The notes: generated by a model from the letters alone, not told the origin. Shown: positions 1-8,311, counted from the first letter of the stretch. The stretch: 42,672 nucleotides of DNA from CAYXXZ01 sp964469165 (GCA_964469165.1 CAYXXZ010000014.1:1-42672); one strand, 5' to 3'. A program made the numbers and translations.

Positions 1-875
1 ACTCGCATGCGGCGGCCTACGCCACCATGCTGCGCGAGGCGGCAGACCGGCTCGGTGTGAAACACGTCATCATACAGACAGGTTTTTGCAATATCGGAAA
101 TCTGTTGCTGAATATCGGGGAAGAGCCGGAATGCCAGCAACGCATCGAGCAAGTGCTGGCGCGCATCGATACCGAGTCGTCGCCGGGAGACCTTGTGTTC
201 TTCGCTTCGCTGCGCACCTACCGCTTGATCGACCAATGGGCCGCCTTCGATTACGGCAGTGTTCTGCCCTTCACCGATGAGCCTTTTGCCCGGAACCACC
301 GCCTCCACGTGCTCGACCGAACCATCGCCGAGATCGACAATCTGGCAGGCCGCGCTGCCGCCCGCGAAGGGGACGCGGAACTATTGCAACAGGCCGAGCT
401 GCGCCAGTATGTGCGCAGCCCCTACGCGGAATCACGGCGGCTGCTCGCGCTGGATGAGGCGTCCCAACTGGTGGAAACGCTCGCGGAGCGTGGTATTCAG
501 GTGTTGTTCGATGCGCCCAAGCCAGTGTTTCAGATGCCGCCCTATCGTTGCTCCGATAGTTTTAATCGTGGCAACCCGATTTGCGCGCTGGGGCCGAGGG
601 TGGAGCGGGCGGCGTTGCTCGAACTGCGTGAACCCGTGATGGAATCGCTCGAAACACTTGCCAGCACCTATGCCAACGTCAGCCTGTGGGATCCCTTTCC
701 GTTGCTGTGTCCCGGGGCTGTCTGTTCGGTGTATGACGCACAGGGGCTGCCACTTTTCTTTGATGGCGATCACCTGAGCGCCCACGGCAACCGGCTCCTC
801 TACCCGGATTTTGCCAACATTCTGCTGCGCCTATGGGACGCCCCGGCGGGCGAGGTGAGCGCGACACCGCTGTAG
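1..875 (+). CDS. SGNH-domain O-acyltransferase, C-terminal part (5' truncated by window)
   Basis: The reading frame is open from base 3 and begins SHAAAYAT, just before the first in-frame ATG at 27. SHA is the end of the GDSHA-like block I that carries the catalytic serine of SGNH hydrolase folds, so the gene continues upstream and ATG 27 is not its start. Near the C-terminus the block FFDGDHLSAHGN holds the D-x-x-H pair that completes the catalytic triad, preceded by two cysteines (LLCPGAVC). This layout is typical of the SGNH domain that follows the acyltransferase-3 membrane domain in OafA-type enzymes, which transfer acyl groups, often acetyl, to cell-surface sugars. The membrane domain would lie outside the window, so membership of the two-domain family is inferred. 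A stand-alone SGNH hydrolase is the alternative. It converges on the methyltransferase gene with a 24-base gap. Confidence 0.8.
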   Translation, partial: SHAAAYATMLREAADRLGVKHVIIQTGFCNIGNLLLNIGEEPECQQRIEQVLARIDTESSPGDLVFFASLRTYRLIDQWAAFDYGSVLPFTDEPFARNHRLHVLDRTIAEIDNLAGRAAAREGDAELLQQAELRQYVRSPYAESRRLLALDEASQLVETLAERGIQVLFDAPKPVFQMPPYRCSDSFNRGNPICALGPRVERAALLELREPVMESLETLASTYANVSLWDPFPLLCPGAVCSVYDAQGLPLFFDGDHLSAHGNRLLYPDFANILLRLWDAPAGEVSATPL

Positions 876-899
876 CGACAAGGCGCGCGTCGCCTGTAT

Positions 900-1505
900 T
901 CATGCCTGTAGATGAAGCACTTTTTTCAGCCAGCGCGGTCTGCCACACAGGCGGTTGATAAAAGAACGGCGGTTGGTGAAAGAGAACACCTCAGTGGCAG
1001 GGAGGTGGAAGGGTGCCAGCCGCAAATCGAGATAGCGAAAGCCGCCATCCGGTATGTCGTCGTTGAGGGTCGGTCCGTGGGGGTTGACGCAATTGGTTAC
1101 CAGAACATGGCGATATTGCTGGAGCGCCGGCAAGAGGGCATGGATGGCGGTGTGGGACCAATGTTGCAGCACGTCCTTGGTGATCAGCAGATCGGCGGGC
1201 GGGATGTCGGCGATGTTGCCGTCGTACAGCATGAATTCGACACCGGGGCGGGAAAAGTGCTTGCGATTGGCCTCGATCACGGCGGGCACGATGTCCATGC
1301 CCAGGTAGCTGGCGCCCTGCCAATCGATGTGGCGTGAAAACTGCCAGTCGCCGCAGCCCAGATCGACGATACTGCGAATATCATGCTCGCGGAAGAAACT
1401 CTCGACGAAGCGAATGTACCCCTGGTTGTGCTCGGCCAAAGACCCTTCGCCGGAGCCGTGTTTCCACTCGTTGGTGGCGTAAATTTCTTGAAATCTCTCG
1501 CGCAT
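900..1505 (-). CDS. Class I SAM-dependent methyltransferase
   Basis: A 201-residue protein with a Rossmann-type methyltransferase core. Motif I is VDLGCGDWQFSRHI (about residues 46-59). The acidic SAM-ribose residue follows in YLGMDIVP, then FMLYDGNIADI (adenine pocket region), and LLITKDVLQHW is the usual motif IV/post-IV strand. The length fits a single catalytic domain with no extra substrate domain. The C-terminus is basic (RPRWLKKVLHLQA). The substrate cannot be read from the sequence. Small methyltransferases of this type often lie in polysaccharide or glycan gene clusters, and the neighbouring acyltransferase suggests surface-glycan modification, but that is inference. The ATG at 1505 is the first methionine of a full-length fold. 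Confidence 0.75.
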   Translation of the reverse strand: MRERFQEIYATNEWKHGSGEGSLAEHNQGYIRFVESFFREHDIRSIVDLGCGDWQFSRHIDWQGASYLGMDIVPAVIEANRKHFSRPGVEFMLYDGNIADIPPADLLITKDVLQHWSHTAIHALLPALQQYRHVLVTNCVNPHGPTLNDDIPDGGFRYLDLRLAPFHLPATEVFSFTNRRSFINRLCGRPRWLKKVLHLQA

Positions 1506-1592
1506 CGGCAGGCACGCACCAAGGGTGCAGTTGTTTGTGGCCGGCCAGTGTAAAGAAATTCAACGGCCAGGGGCAATTCGTCGTCCCTATCC

Positions 1593-1620
1593 GTACGGGC
1601 AATTCATGAATTGCCCCTAC
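1593..1620. repeat. REP-like palindrome, short form, upstream of RAYT
   Basis: Arms GTACGGGCAATT and AATTGCCCCTAC enclose a central CATG-type core. A decayed partial copy (AGGGGCAATTC, about 1569-1580) lies just upstream. It is one of about twenty family members in the window and sits about 100 bases before the RAYT start codon. Confidence 0.85.
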
Positions 1621-1718
1621 GCACGATCTCGCGTTGGGCTGGAAGGGAGCAATTTGCCCGATCCCAATGCCGGCTCTATACTTCGCAGCGTCGATCTCAC
1701 CCAAGGAAGGGCACAACG

Positions 1719-2252
1719 ATGCATACTACTGCAACCTCGACTCGGCGCCGCAATACGCTGCGCCTGTCTTCTTTTGATTATTCCCAAGCCGGCGCCTATT
1801 TCGTAACCGTCTGCACACATCGTCAGGAATGTATCTTTGGCAATATCCGCAATGGCGTGATGCAGCTGAACGAGCTTGGGGGGCTCGTCGCTCAGGAGTG
1901 GCAGCAAAGCACCGCGCCCTATCCCTCCATGGCATTGGATGCCTGGGTGGTGATGCCGAATCATCTTCATGGCATCGTGATTGTCGAGGAGTGCGCCACA
2001 CAGCCCCAGGCGATGTGGCGGCTCGCGGCAAAGCGTGGGCGCAGAAACATGGCGCTACCCAAGTGGATAGGCAGGTTCAAGATGCTGTCGGCAAAACATG
2101 TCAACAGAGTGCGCAACACACCGGGCAAGCCATTGTGGCAGCGTAACTATTGGGAACATGTAGTGCGCAATGACAGCGATATGGCCCGGATCAGGGAGTA
2201 CATTCACAACAATCCCGCGCGTTGGGAACTGGATCGGCTGTTCGTGCCATGA
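1719..2252 (+). CDS. REP-associated tyrosine transposase (RAYT, Y1/TnpA_REP family)
   Basis: A 177-residue single-domain HUH endonuclease. The hydrophobic strand AYFVTVCTH opens the fold, WVVMPNHLHGIVIV carries the H-x-H metal-binding motif, and WQRNYWEHVVRN followed by REYIHNNPARW carries the candidate catalytic tyrosine and the YIxxNPxxW signature of RAYTs. I chose ATG 1719 because AAGGAAGG lies 7-8 bases upstream; the frame stays open further upstream but runs through a repeat. RAYTs nick single-stranded REP hairpins next to a GTAG tetranucleotide. This gene has a short-form repeat on its left and a degenerate long-form repeat on its right, the layout called a REPtron. All motif residues I looked for are present, so it is probably active or recently active. 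Confidence 0.9.
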   Translation: MHTTATSTRRRNTLRLSSFDYSQAGAYFVTVCTHRQECIFGNIRNGVMQLNELGGLVAQEWQQSTAPYPSMALDAWVVMPNHLHGIVIVEECATQPQAMWRLAAKRGRRNMALPKWIGRFKMLSAKHVNRVRNTPGKPLWQRNYWEHVVRNDSDMARIREYIHNNPARWELDRLFVP

Positions 2253-2263
2253 AACGGAGAGAA

Positions 2264-2316
2264 GGCAATTCGTGAAACCGGCTTGTCTGGCCTTATCGGG
2301 TCGGGCAATTGCTCCC
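2264..2316. repeat. REP-like repeat, degenerate long form, downstream of RAYT
   Basis: Read on the minus strand this matches the long form of the family (GCAATTG, then CGATAA, AAGCCGGTTTC, AATTGCC) with a few changes and a short insertion. It closes the RAYT-repeat unit on the right. It also contains the last codons and the TAA stop of the adenylate cyclase gene. Confidence 0.7.
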
Positions 2317-4155
2317 TTCCAGCTCCCGCGACGTATATACCGTCACATGATTTTTTTTGCCGCGCAGCTCGACGGTTTGCAGCTCGACAAGATCCTGGTT
2401 TTTGCACAACGCCGCGGTGTCGGCGCCTATCAGCAGGTCGCATCCCAGGGTTTTGCAAAACTGTTGCAGGCGCGCAGCGGTGTTCACCGCATCGCCCACG
2501 GCGGAATAATTCCTGCGGCTGGCAGACCCCATGTTACCCACTGCAACCCTGCCGCTGTTGATGCCGATACCCAGCTGTACGGCGGGCATGCCGTTGTTGC
2601 GCAGGGTGACGTTGAGTTGGTCGAGGTCATCCAGCATGGCACGCGCGCAGGAAACGGCACGGTCGGCGTGATCTTCCTGGGCCACAGGGGAGCCCCAGAA
2701 AGCCATCAGGCCATCGCCAATGAACTTGTCCAGGGTGCCCTCAAAGGCAGAGATGTGGCGGCACAGGTAATCCATGACCTCATTGAGCAACGCCACCACG
2801 GCCTCGGGCGCCATGGTTTCGCTGAGGCTGGTGAAACCCCGCAAATCGGCAAAAAGAATGGTGATTTCGCGGGACTCGGCCTGCAACTGTCGAGGGTCTA
2901 CCCGCGAGCGGACGAGCTCTTTCAGGACTTTCTCCGGCACGTAGGCGCGAAACTGGCTGTAGATTCTGGTGCGCGCGCGCCGTTCCTGCCACAGGCGCAG
3001 CCCTTGCAGCGGCGGCAGCCACAGCAGCATCCAGAGCATGGGCGTCGTGGCAAGGTAGATGCTGTTCTGCCACAACAGCCAGGCGCCGAAATGCCAGGTG
3101 AAGAATAGCGCCGCCGCCGTCAGCCAGGGCACCAGTGCGGTCCTGCGCGACGTGAACCAGAAAATACCGAATACGGGCAGCAGCAGGCTCCATACAAGCA
3201 GGTCGTGCCCCGGCGGACTGGAAATGAAATCCCGATCGAGCCATTGGCGCATGGCCAGGGCATGAACGCCGGCACCGGGAAAACGGTCTACGCCCGGCAC
3301 GCGCACGAAATCGCCGATTCCCACTGCCGAACTGCCGACAACCAGAATCGCGTTGGCGGGCAGCACGGCGTTGCCGGCCAACACTCTATGGGCGGGCATG
3401 GATCTGATCAGGTCCGCGCGCCAGATCAGGTGCAGTTGGCCTCTATGGTCCAGCCCCAGAGGGATGCCGCCCCAGCGCCAGTCGTCCTCTTCAAGCGCCA
3501 GTGGCGTATCGGGAGGCAACTCCAGCAGGGCGGCGTACATGGCCAGACCGAGAGCGGGCATACAGTCGCCGTCGCGCGGCAGGAAAGGTTGATAGCGCCG
3601 CACCACCTGGTCGCGGTCGGGCCAGGGCCGGATATGGCCGGCCCGGAAGCCATCACTGGCGATGTCCCGCGCCAATCCCAGCCAGCCATTGACGGGATGG
3701 TTCCAGGGATGGTCGGCGGGGCAGGGCGGGGCCTGTGCCGTAACGCCCTGGTTGACAACGGGCTCGCCCGCCAGGCTGACGGCCTGTGCCCAGATGGTGT
3801 GGTTCGGGTCCAGCGCCCCGAGGGCGCGGTCGGCGTCGCTGTCGGACGCTTCCGAAAGAATGATGTCCACGCCCACCACCGCGGCCTGGTGCTCGTCCAG
3901 CAGAAGGCCGAGTAACTCGGCGAGTTGCTCCCGAGGCCACGGCCAGCGCCCGTGGACGGCCAGGGACTGTTCGTCGATATCGATGAGAAACACCGGTGTG
4001 CCATCGCGAGGGGGCAGCAGCTTCCAGCGCAGATCATCCCAGGCATTGAATAACGTACTGGCGTTGCTCAACCACAGCGCCATCCAGGCCGCACCCGCCG
4101 CGAGCAGGCTCAGGCCGACGGCTTTCAACAGGGTGGTGGTAAGGGTGCTGCGCAT
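2293..4155 (-). CDS. CHASE2-domain class III adenylate/guanylate cyclase
   Basis: A membrane-bound cyclase of 620 residues that should convert ATP to cAMP (possibly GTP to cGMP). An N-terminal membrane segment is followed by an extracytoplasmic CHASE2 sensor domain (about residues 20-290; PVFLIDIDEQSLAVHGRWPW is its typical start). A cluster of hydrophobic segments follows (WSLLLPVFGIFWF, AAALFFTWHFGAWLL, LWMLLWLP), then the catalytic domain from about residue 420. TILFADLRGFTSLSE and DKFIGDGLMAFWG give the two metal-binding aspartates, and GINSGRVAVGNMGS with YSAVGDAVNTAARL completes the cyclase signature. ATG 4155 opens a natural membrane anchor; an in-frame ATG at 4215 would add 20 residues. 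The final residues SNCPTR and the stop codon come from a REP-like repeat. Its FecR/barrel neighbours and nearby CRP boxes suggest a role in cAMP signalling to surface-protein genes. Confidence 0.88.
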   Translation of the reverse strand: MRSTLTTTLLKAVGLSLLAAGAAWMALWLSNASTLFNAWDDLRWKLLPPRDGTPVFLIDIDEQSLAVHGRWPWPREQLAELLGLLLDEHQAAVVGVDIILSEASDSDADRALGALDPNHTIWAQAVSLAGEPVVNQGVTAQAPPCPADHPWNHPVNGWLGLARDIASDGFRAGHIRPWPDRDQVVRRYQPFLPRDGDCMPALGLAMYAALLELPPDTPLALEEDDWRWGGIPLGLDHRGQLHLIWRADLIRSMPAHRVLAGNAVLPANAILVVGSSAVGIGDFVRVPGVDRFPGAGVHALAMRQWLDRDFISSPPGHDLLVWSLLLPVFGIFWFTSRRTALVPWLTAAALFFTWHFGAWLLWQNSIYLATTPMLWMLLWLPPLQGLRLWQERRARTRIYSQFRAYVPEKVLKELVRSRVDPRQLQAESREITILFADLRGFTSLSETMAPEAVVALLNEVMDYLCRHISAFEGTLDKFIGDGLMAFWGSPVAQEDHADRAVSCARAMLDDLDQLNVTLRNNGMPAVQLGIGINSGRVAVGNMGSASRRNYSAVGDAVNTAARLQQFCKTLGCDLLIGADTAALCKNQDLVELQTVELRGKKNHVTVYTSRELEGSNCPTR

Positions 4156-4248
4156 TGCTGATCTGCGAGGCCAGGATGCCGGACAGCATAAGGTAAATCG
4201 GGGGTAGATCAACATCGGGAATTGCCCGTACGATGCCCCACCCCTTTC

Positions 4249-4299
4249 GTAGGGGCAATTGCGCGAACCGATAAAGCCGGTTTCATGAATTGCCCCTAC
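4249..4299. repeat. REP-like repeat, long form
   Basis: Arms GTAGGGGCAATT and AATTGCCCCTAC are separated by a conserved insert containing GCGCGAACCGATAAAGCCGG, which can itself fold (AACCG/CGGTT). A half copy (GGAATTGCCCGTACG) lies just upstream near 4218-4232. Confidence 0.85.
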
Positions 4300-4668
4300 C
4301 CAGGTTGGGGAGATGCCGATCGATTTGCGCGAACCGAAAAGCTGGCGCTATGAGTTGCCCGTCCGCATAGTCCATTTCGGACAGGCATTCAAAATTGGCA
4401 ATACCCCCCCATGCGAACCTGCACATACTCTCCCGGCGAGTTCGGAAGTGACCACCCCTCTTTCGTAGGGGCAATTCATGAATTGCCCCTACCCAGGTTG
4501 GGGAGATGCCGATCGATTTGCGCGAACCAATAAAGCTGGCGCCATGAGTTGCCCGTCCGCATAGTCCATTTCGGACAGGCATTCAAAATTGGAGCTACCC
4601 CTCCATGCGAACCTGCACATACTCTCTCCCGGCGAGTTCGGAGGTAACCCCCTCTTTCGTAGGGGCAA
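4282..4668. repeat. Imperfect tandem duplication, unit about 193 bp, seeded on REP-like palindromes
   Basis: Copy 1 (4282-4474) and copy 2 (4475-4668) match over almost their whole length, with a few substitutions and a 2-base indel. Each unit runs from the middle of one palindrome to the middle of the next, so short-form palindromes sit at 4465-4492 and 4659-4686. This fills most of the 680-base spacer between the cyclase and the FecR gene. I see no convincing gene in it. Confidence 0.9.
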
Positions 4669-4721
4669 TTCATGAATTGCCCCTACCCAGCCCGGTGTTT
4701 CACAGCACTTTTAGCGTGAAA

Positions 4722-4737
4722 CGTGACCTGTGTCACG
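4722..4737. promoter_or_regulatory. CRP-like operator of the FecR/outer-membrane operon
   Basis: CGTGACCTGTGTCACG is a CRP-type dyad (CGTGA-N6-TCACG). It is nested in a longer near-perfect dyad spanning 4714-4745, with outer arms GCGTGAA and TTCACGC. Its centre at 4729.5 is about 63 bases before the start point expected from the -10 box at 4781, close to class I activator spacing. The exact base pattern is seen; CRP binding is inferred. Confidence 0.65.
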
Positions 4738-4780
4738 CTTCACGCCACACCCGTGTGCCACTATAGCCCAAAGCTTGATG

Positions 4781-4786
4781 TATACT
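4781..4786 (+). promoter_or_regulatory. -10 box of the FecR gene promoter
   Basis: TATACT is a good sigma-70 -10 hexamer. Seventeen bases further upstream there is no recognisable -35 box (CCACTA), as expected for an activator-dependent promoter. The expected transcript start is near 4793, giving a leader of about 43 bases before GTG 4836. Confidence 0.5.
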
Positions 4787-4835
4787 CGGGCGATCAGGAC
4801 GGTCTTTCTGCTCAATCAATGGAGGTGGACAGATA

Positions 4836-6182
4836 GTGGGGAACATCTTTCCGGACAGCAAAATGAAAATAGTTTCCGCTAGGCTGCATCAGTTTTCCCG
4901 GGCATGGCTCGCCTGTGCCCTGTTTGCGCTGTCTACGCTGGCACTTGCCGCCGAGCCCGTCGGCCAGGTGTTGCTGGTTACCGGCACGGCCGTAAGGGTC
5001 GACGGAGCTGGCGAGCGCCATCCGCTGGACGACAAGGCCGGCGTCTACGAAGGCGATACGCTTGAAACAGAAGCGGGTGCATTGCTGCAGGTCAAAATGG
5101 TCGACAGGGCTCTGGTGGTGCTCCATGGGCGCTCGTCGCTGCTGATCCACACCTATCACTATGACCCGGATGCGCCGGCGGAGAACGCCGCGCGCCTCGA
5201 CCTGCTCAAGGGGCGCGCCCGCTCCGTGACGGGTGACCTCGGCGAAAGTAACCACGACGCGTTCCGCCTCAATACGCCCATCGCTGCGATCGGCATTCGC
5301 GGTACCGATTTCGAAACCAATACCAGCGAGAAGCGCACCAGGGTGCGCCTCAACAGTGGCGCCATCGTCATTGCGCCGCTGGGCGACAACTGCCCGGCCA
5401 CAGCCCTTGGCCCTTGCAAAACCGACAACAGCTTGCTTCTGACGGAACAGCTGGAAAGCCCCGTGGCCGAGCTGCGCGCAACCGACACCGCACCGCGCCT
5501 TATCGAGCTGCCCGAATACGATGCCGACAGCCAGGGCAGCTTCGACGGTCAGAAGGAAGAGGAGCAGATCAACTCCGAAAATCAGGCAGAGCGGCTCGTC
5601 GATACAGTGGGTCGCGGGCCTGGTGGCAAGCCTCAGGAGCCCGGCACGCAGCAACCGGAGCCCGAGACACCCTGGGTGGCCCAGGTTCACTGGGGTCGCT
5701 GGGGCGACGTAACCGGCACGGGAGACGGCAAGACCTCGCAGCAACTGCGTGCCGAAGGCAAGGAGTTCGTGTTCCGCAACGATGTATTCGCGCTGTTCAG
5801 AGACGGCTTCGTGTCGTTGGGACAGGGGCAGGCGTCGTTCGGCTTGCAGGGCTATGATGCCGGTGTGATCGAGTCGGGCCACTACACGCCCGTGACTCTG
5901 GCGGACGGCAGCCTCCACATCAACTTCAATGAAAATACCTTTGATACCGCCCTGACGGTCGCTTCCGGCCTTGCCGGTGGCACTCGGCTCAGCGCCGGCG
6001 GCACGGTCGATGCGCAAGGGATGTTGGGCAATATCGGCCGATTCCGCGACGGCGACAGCTACGGCAACATGAATGTGCTGGGTGTTCTGTCGAATGATGG
6101 TGAGCAGGCCGGCTACCTCTTTACGCACACTCTCAACGACTCCATGAGCCTCCAGGGCGTCACCCAGTGGCAACGCCACTGA
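4836..6182 (+). CDS. FecR-domain exported protein with C-terminal beta-rich domain
   Basis: A 448-residue protein. GTG 4836 is preferred because GGAGG (4821-4825) lies 10 bases before it; ATG 4863 (MKIVSARLH) has no ribosome site but would also give a normal signal peptide. The signal peptide ends near residue 39 (STLALAAEP). A FecR domain follows (about residues 45-190) with the hallmark AAIGIRGTDFE near 150 and two cysteines (CPATALGPC) that could form a disulfide. An acidic, Pro/Gln-rich linker (about 215-275) leads to a C-terminal beta-rich domain (280-448) ending in motifs such as EQAGYLFTHTLNDS. That domain vaguely recalls the small barrel of TbpB-like Slam substrates, but this is a shape impression only. 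The gene is 3 bases before the outer-membrane gene and has its own CRP-like box. FecR domains usually act in envelope sensing, but no sigma factor lies nearby. Confidence 0.8.
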   Translation: MGNIFPDSKMKIVSARLHQFSRAWLACALFALSTLALAAEPVGQVLLVTGTAVRVDGAGERHPLDDKAGVYEGDTLETEAGALLQVKMVDRALVVLHGRSSLLIHTYHYDPDAPAENAARLDLLKGRARSVTGDLGESNHDAFRLNTPIAAIGIRGTDFETNTSEKRTRVRLNSGAIVIAPLGDNCPATALGPCKTDNSLLLTEQLESPVAELRATDTAPRLIELPEYDADSQGSFDGQKEEEQINSENQAERLVDTVGRGPGGKPQEPGTQQPEPETPWVAQVHWGRWGDVTGTGDGKTSQQLRAEGKEFVFRNDVFALFRDGFVSLGQGQASFGLQGYDAGVIESGHYTPVTLADGSLHINFNENTFDTALTVASGLAGGTRLSAGGTVDAQGMLGNIGRFRDGDSYGNMNVLGVLSNDGEQAGYLFTHTLNDSMSLQGVTQWQRH

Positions 6183-6185
6183 GAT

Positions 6186-7454
6186 ATGCGCTGTGTATCC
6201 GGTCTACTGGCCATTCTGGCCTGCGGGTTCTCTTTTTGGGCTCAGGCATCCTGGAATGATTGCCTTGCCGTTGCCTCCGAGGAGCAGTTCGACTGCCTTT
6301 TGAGTCATGAGGTAGAGCAGACTGGTCAGCTCGACTATGAGCTGGCGCTTGCGGAGTCGGCCGGGGAAGTGGGCGAATGGTCCTATGCCTCCGTCGTCCT
6401 CGAGCGGATTGTCGCGCGCGATCCTTCCCAGGCCGGTGCGCGGCTCGATCTGGTGGTGATAAGCCTGCAAAGCGGCGACACGCTTACCGCGGCGCGCCAC
6501 CTCCGCGTTCTGGAAACCATTCCCGACAAGCCGCCCATCGTCACCCTGCTGGTGCAGCAGCTGAACGATCGCCTCAAGCCCGCCGATGAAGCCTTTGTGG
6601 GCAAAATGCGTTTTCAGGGAAGCCTGGGCTTTGGCTATGACACCAACCCCAATCTTGGGGTTTTTGCCGATGCCATCGATCTGGTGATCGACGGCACGCC
6701 AGTGGCGCTGGTGCCCGATGCGACCCTGGCACCTCAGGAAGCCTTTTTCATGGGCGGCGCGTTGGGCATGGAGTACGCCTACTCGCCCAACGGGCTGGTG
6801 AGCGTGTCGGCGATGCTGCGCGGCTACGAAGGATTGAGCGACGAAGACAATATGGCCGTTGCCGCCCGCCTGTATCAGCGCCTGCGCAGCAATCGCTTTC
6901 TTGAGGTGGTGCTGGCGGATTTTCGCACCGCCGAGGGTTTGTATCTGTCTCGGGCGGGGCTTGGCGTGCGGCAGCGTTTTGGCGAGTGCCGCTGCAATTC
7001 CATCGGTGTGCTGGGGGACGTGTTGCAGGGCAGCGAGCGTTCTTCGGAAGCGCAGCGCGTGGCGATCGAACTGGAAAGTGCCCGCGACCTGGGGCCCCTG
7101 AAGTTTCTGTTGTACGGCTCGGCAAGTTACGACCGCCAACCCGAAGCGCGCTGGGGCGACACGCTGGGTATGCAGGCGGGCGCCGACGCAACGGTGAACT
7201 TCGGCAAGAACAACGGCAGGGGCACTGTAGGCGTTTCGCTGTATAAAGGCTGGGATGACCACTCCTACTCACCGCTGTTCGGAAACAGCCACCGCGACCT
7301 GGTGAGAGGCACCGTACGCCTGGGTCTTTCCTATCCGCTGGGCCGGGGGCTGGAAGCCTTTGCCGACTGGTCCTTCTCGCGCCAGGAATCCGGCATCGTG
7401 CTGTTCGAATACAAGCGCCAAGTCTCGGCCATCGGCCTGCGCCTCTCATTCTGA
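6186..7454 (+). CDS. TPR plus beta-barrel outer-membrane protein (Slam/DUF560-like)
   Basis: A 422-residue protein with a signal peptide (GLLAILACGFSFWAQA). A helical TPR-like region follows (about residues 45-135; VVLERIVARDPSQAGARLDL reads as a TPR helix pair). A beta-barrel begins at FQGSLGFGYDTNPNLGVF and ends in an aromatic residue (AIGLRLSF), the signal for BAM insertion. The G-Y-D-T-N-P-N entry motif and the TPR-then-barrel order are those of DUF560 proteins, which include the Slam translocons that move surface proteins across the outer membrane. It is translationally linked to the FecR-domain gene, so the two products probably work together. Whether it is a translocon or a structural/porin-like partner cannot be decided from sequence. 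Confidence 0.75.
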   Translation: MRCVSGLLAILACGFSFWAQASWNDCLAVASEEQFDCLLSHEVEQTGQLDYELALAESAGEVGEWSYASVVLERIVARDPSQAGARLDLVVISLQSGDTLTAARHLRVLETIPDKPPIVTLLVQQLNDRLKPADEAFVGKMRFQGSLGFGYDTNPNLGVFADAIDLVIDGTPVALVPDATLAPQEAFFMGGALGMEYAYSPNGLVSVSAMLRGYEGLSDEDNMAVAARLYQRLRSNRFLEVVLADFRTAEGLYLSRAGLGVRQRFGECRCNSIGVLGDVLQGSERSSEAQRVAIELESARDLGPLKFLLYGSASYDRQPEARWGDTLGMQAGADATVNFGKNNGRGTVGVSLYKGWDDHSYSPLFGNSHRDLVRGTVRLGLSYPLGRGLEAFADWSFSRQESGIVLFEYKRQVSAIGLRLSF

Positions 7455-7544
7455 TCCGCCGCGCGCCATCATAGGTCGAAGGGTGCGCTCCATATTCGTA
7501 GGGGCAACTCCGCCACCACAAACCGAAGAGTCCTCCCCATATTC

Positions 7545-7572
7545 GTAGGGGCAATTCATGAATTGCCCCTAC
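7545..7572. repeat. REP-like palindrome, short form
   Basis: Perfect GTAGGGGCAATT / AATTGCCCCTAC arms. A half copy (GTAGGGGCAACT) lies at 7499-7510. Confidence 0.85.
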
Positions 7573-8246
7573 CGATGCGGACAGGTATTCCCATGCGTGG
7601 ACGGGCGCGTCGATTCCCGCCTCTCCATCCGAACTCCAACACGCGACGACCTCAAGCCGGCATCCCTATCTCACGAGGGTAATTCCGCCACCACAAACCG
7701 AAGGGCCCTCCCCATATTCGTACGGGCAATTCATGAATTGCCCGTACCCAAGGCGGTGGATATCTCCCGGACGTATGAAGACGCGCCGATCCATCCCCCA
7801 CCACGGGAAGCACATCATCATATGCCGCAAGGGCAATTCACGTTTTCGCATGGGCATTCATAATTTCGTAGGGGCAATTGCGCGAACCGAAAAAACCGGT
7901 TTCATGAATTGCCCCTACCGATGCGGACAGGTATTCCCATGCGTGGACGGGCGCGTCGATTCCCGCCTCTCCATCCGAACTCCAACACGCGACGACCTCA
8001 AGCCGGCATCCCTATCTCACGAGGGTAATTCCGCCACCACAAACCGAAGGGCCCTCCCCATATTCGTACGGGCAATTCATGAATTGCCCGTACCCAAGGC
8101 GGTGGATATCTCCCGGACGTATGAAGACGCACCGATCCGTCCCCCGCCACGCAAAGCGCATCACCGTACGCCGTGCCGGCAATTCATGCATCCGCACGGG
8201 CATTCATAATTCCGTGCGGGCAATTGCGCCACCACAAACCGAAGAG
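7555..8246. repeat. Tandem duplication, unit 346 bp, built on REP-like palindromes
   Basis: Copy 1 is 7555-7900 and copy 2 is 7901-8246. The first two thirds of the unit are essentially identical; the last part has diverged. Palindromes recur at the same phase: 7545-7572 and 7868-7918 (long form) at the unit borders, and 7720-7747 and 8066-8093 inside. The 948 bases between the outer-membrane gene and the RTX gene are almost entirely this material. Short open frames here encode repeat-derived peptides and are not real genes. Confidence 0.9.
7868..7918. repeat. REP-like repeat, long form
   Basis: Arms GTAGGGGCAATT and AATTGCCCCTAC flank the insert GCGCGAACCGAAAAAACCGG, as in the copy at 4249-4299. 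Confidence 0.85.
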
Positions 8247-8260
8247 TCCTCCCCATATTC

Positions 8261-8311
8261 GTAGGGGCAATTGCGCGAACCGAAAAAACCGGTTTCATGA
8301 ATTGCCCGTAC
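8261..8311. repeat. REP-like repeat, long form
   Basis: Same long form, with a right arm ending GCCCGTAC. It is the last family member before the RTX promoter. Confidence 0.85.

Noticed and set aside
881..895. AGGCG-CGCGT-CGCCT hairpin between the first two convergent genes
   Set aside because: Five base pairs without a T tract on either strand; too weak to call a terminator.
4282..4668. Possible CRISPR or phage array because of regular repeats
   Set aside because: Units are two imperfect 193-bp copies, with no short repeat/unique spacer pattern and no cas genes in the window.
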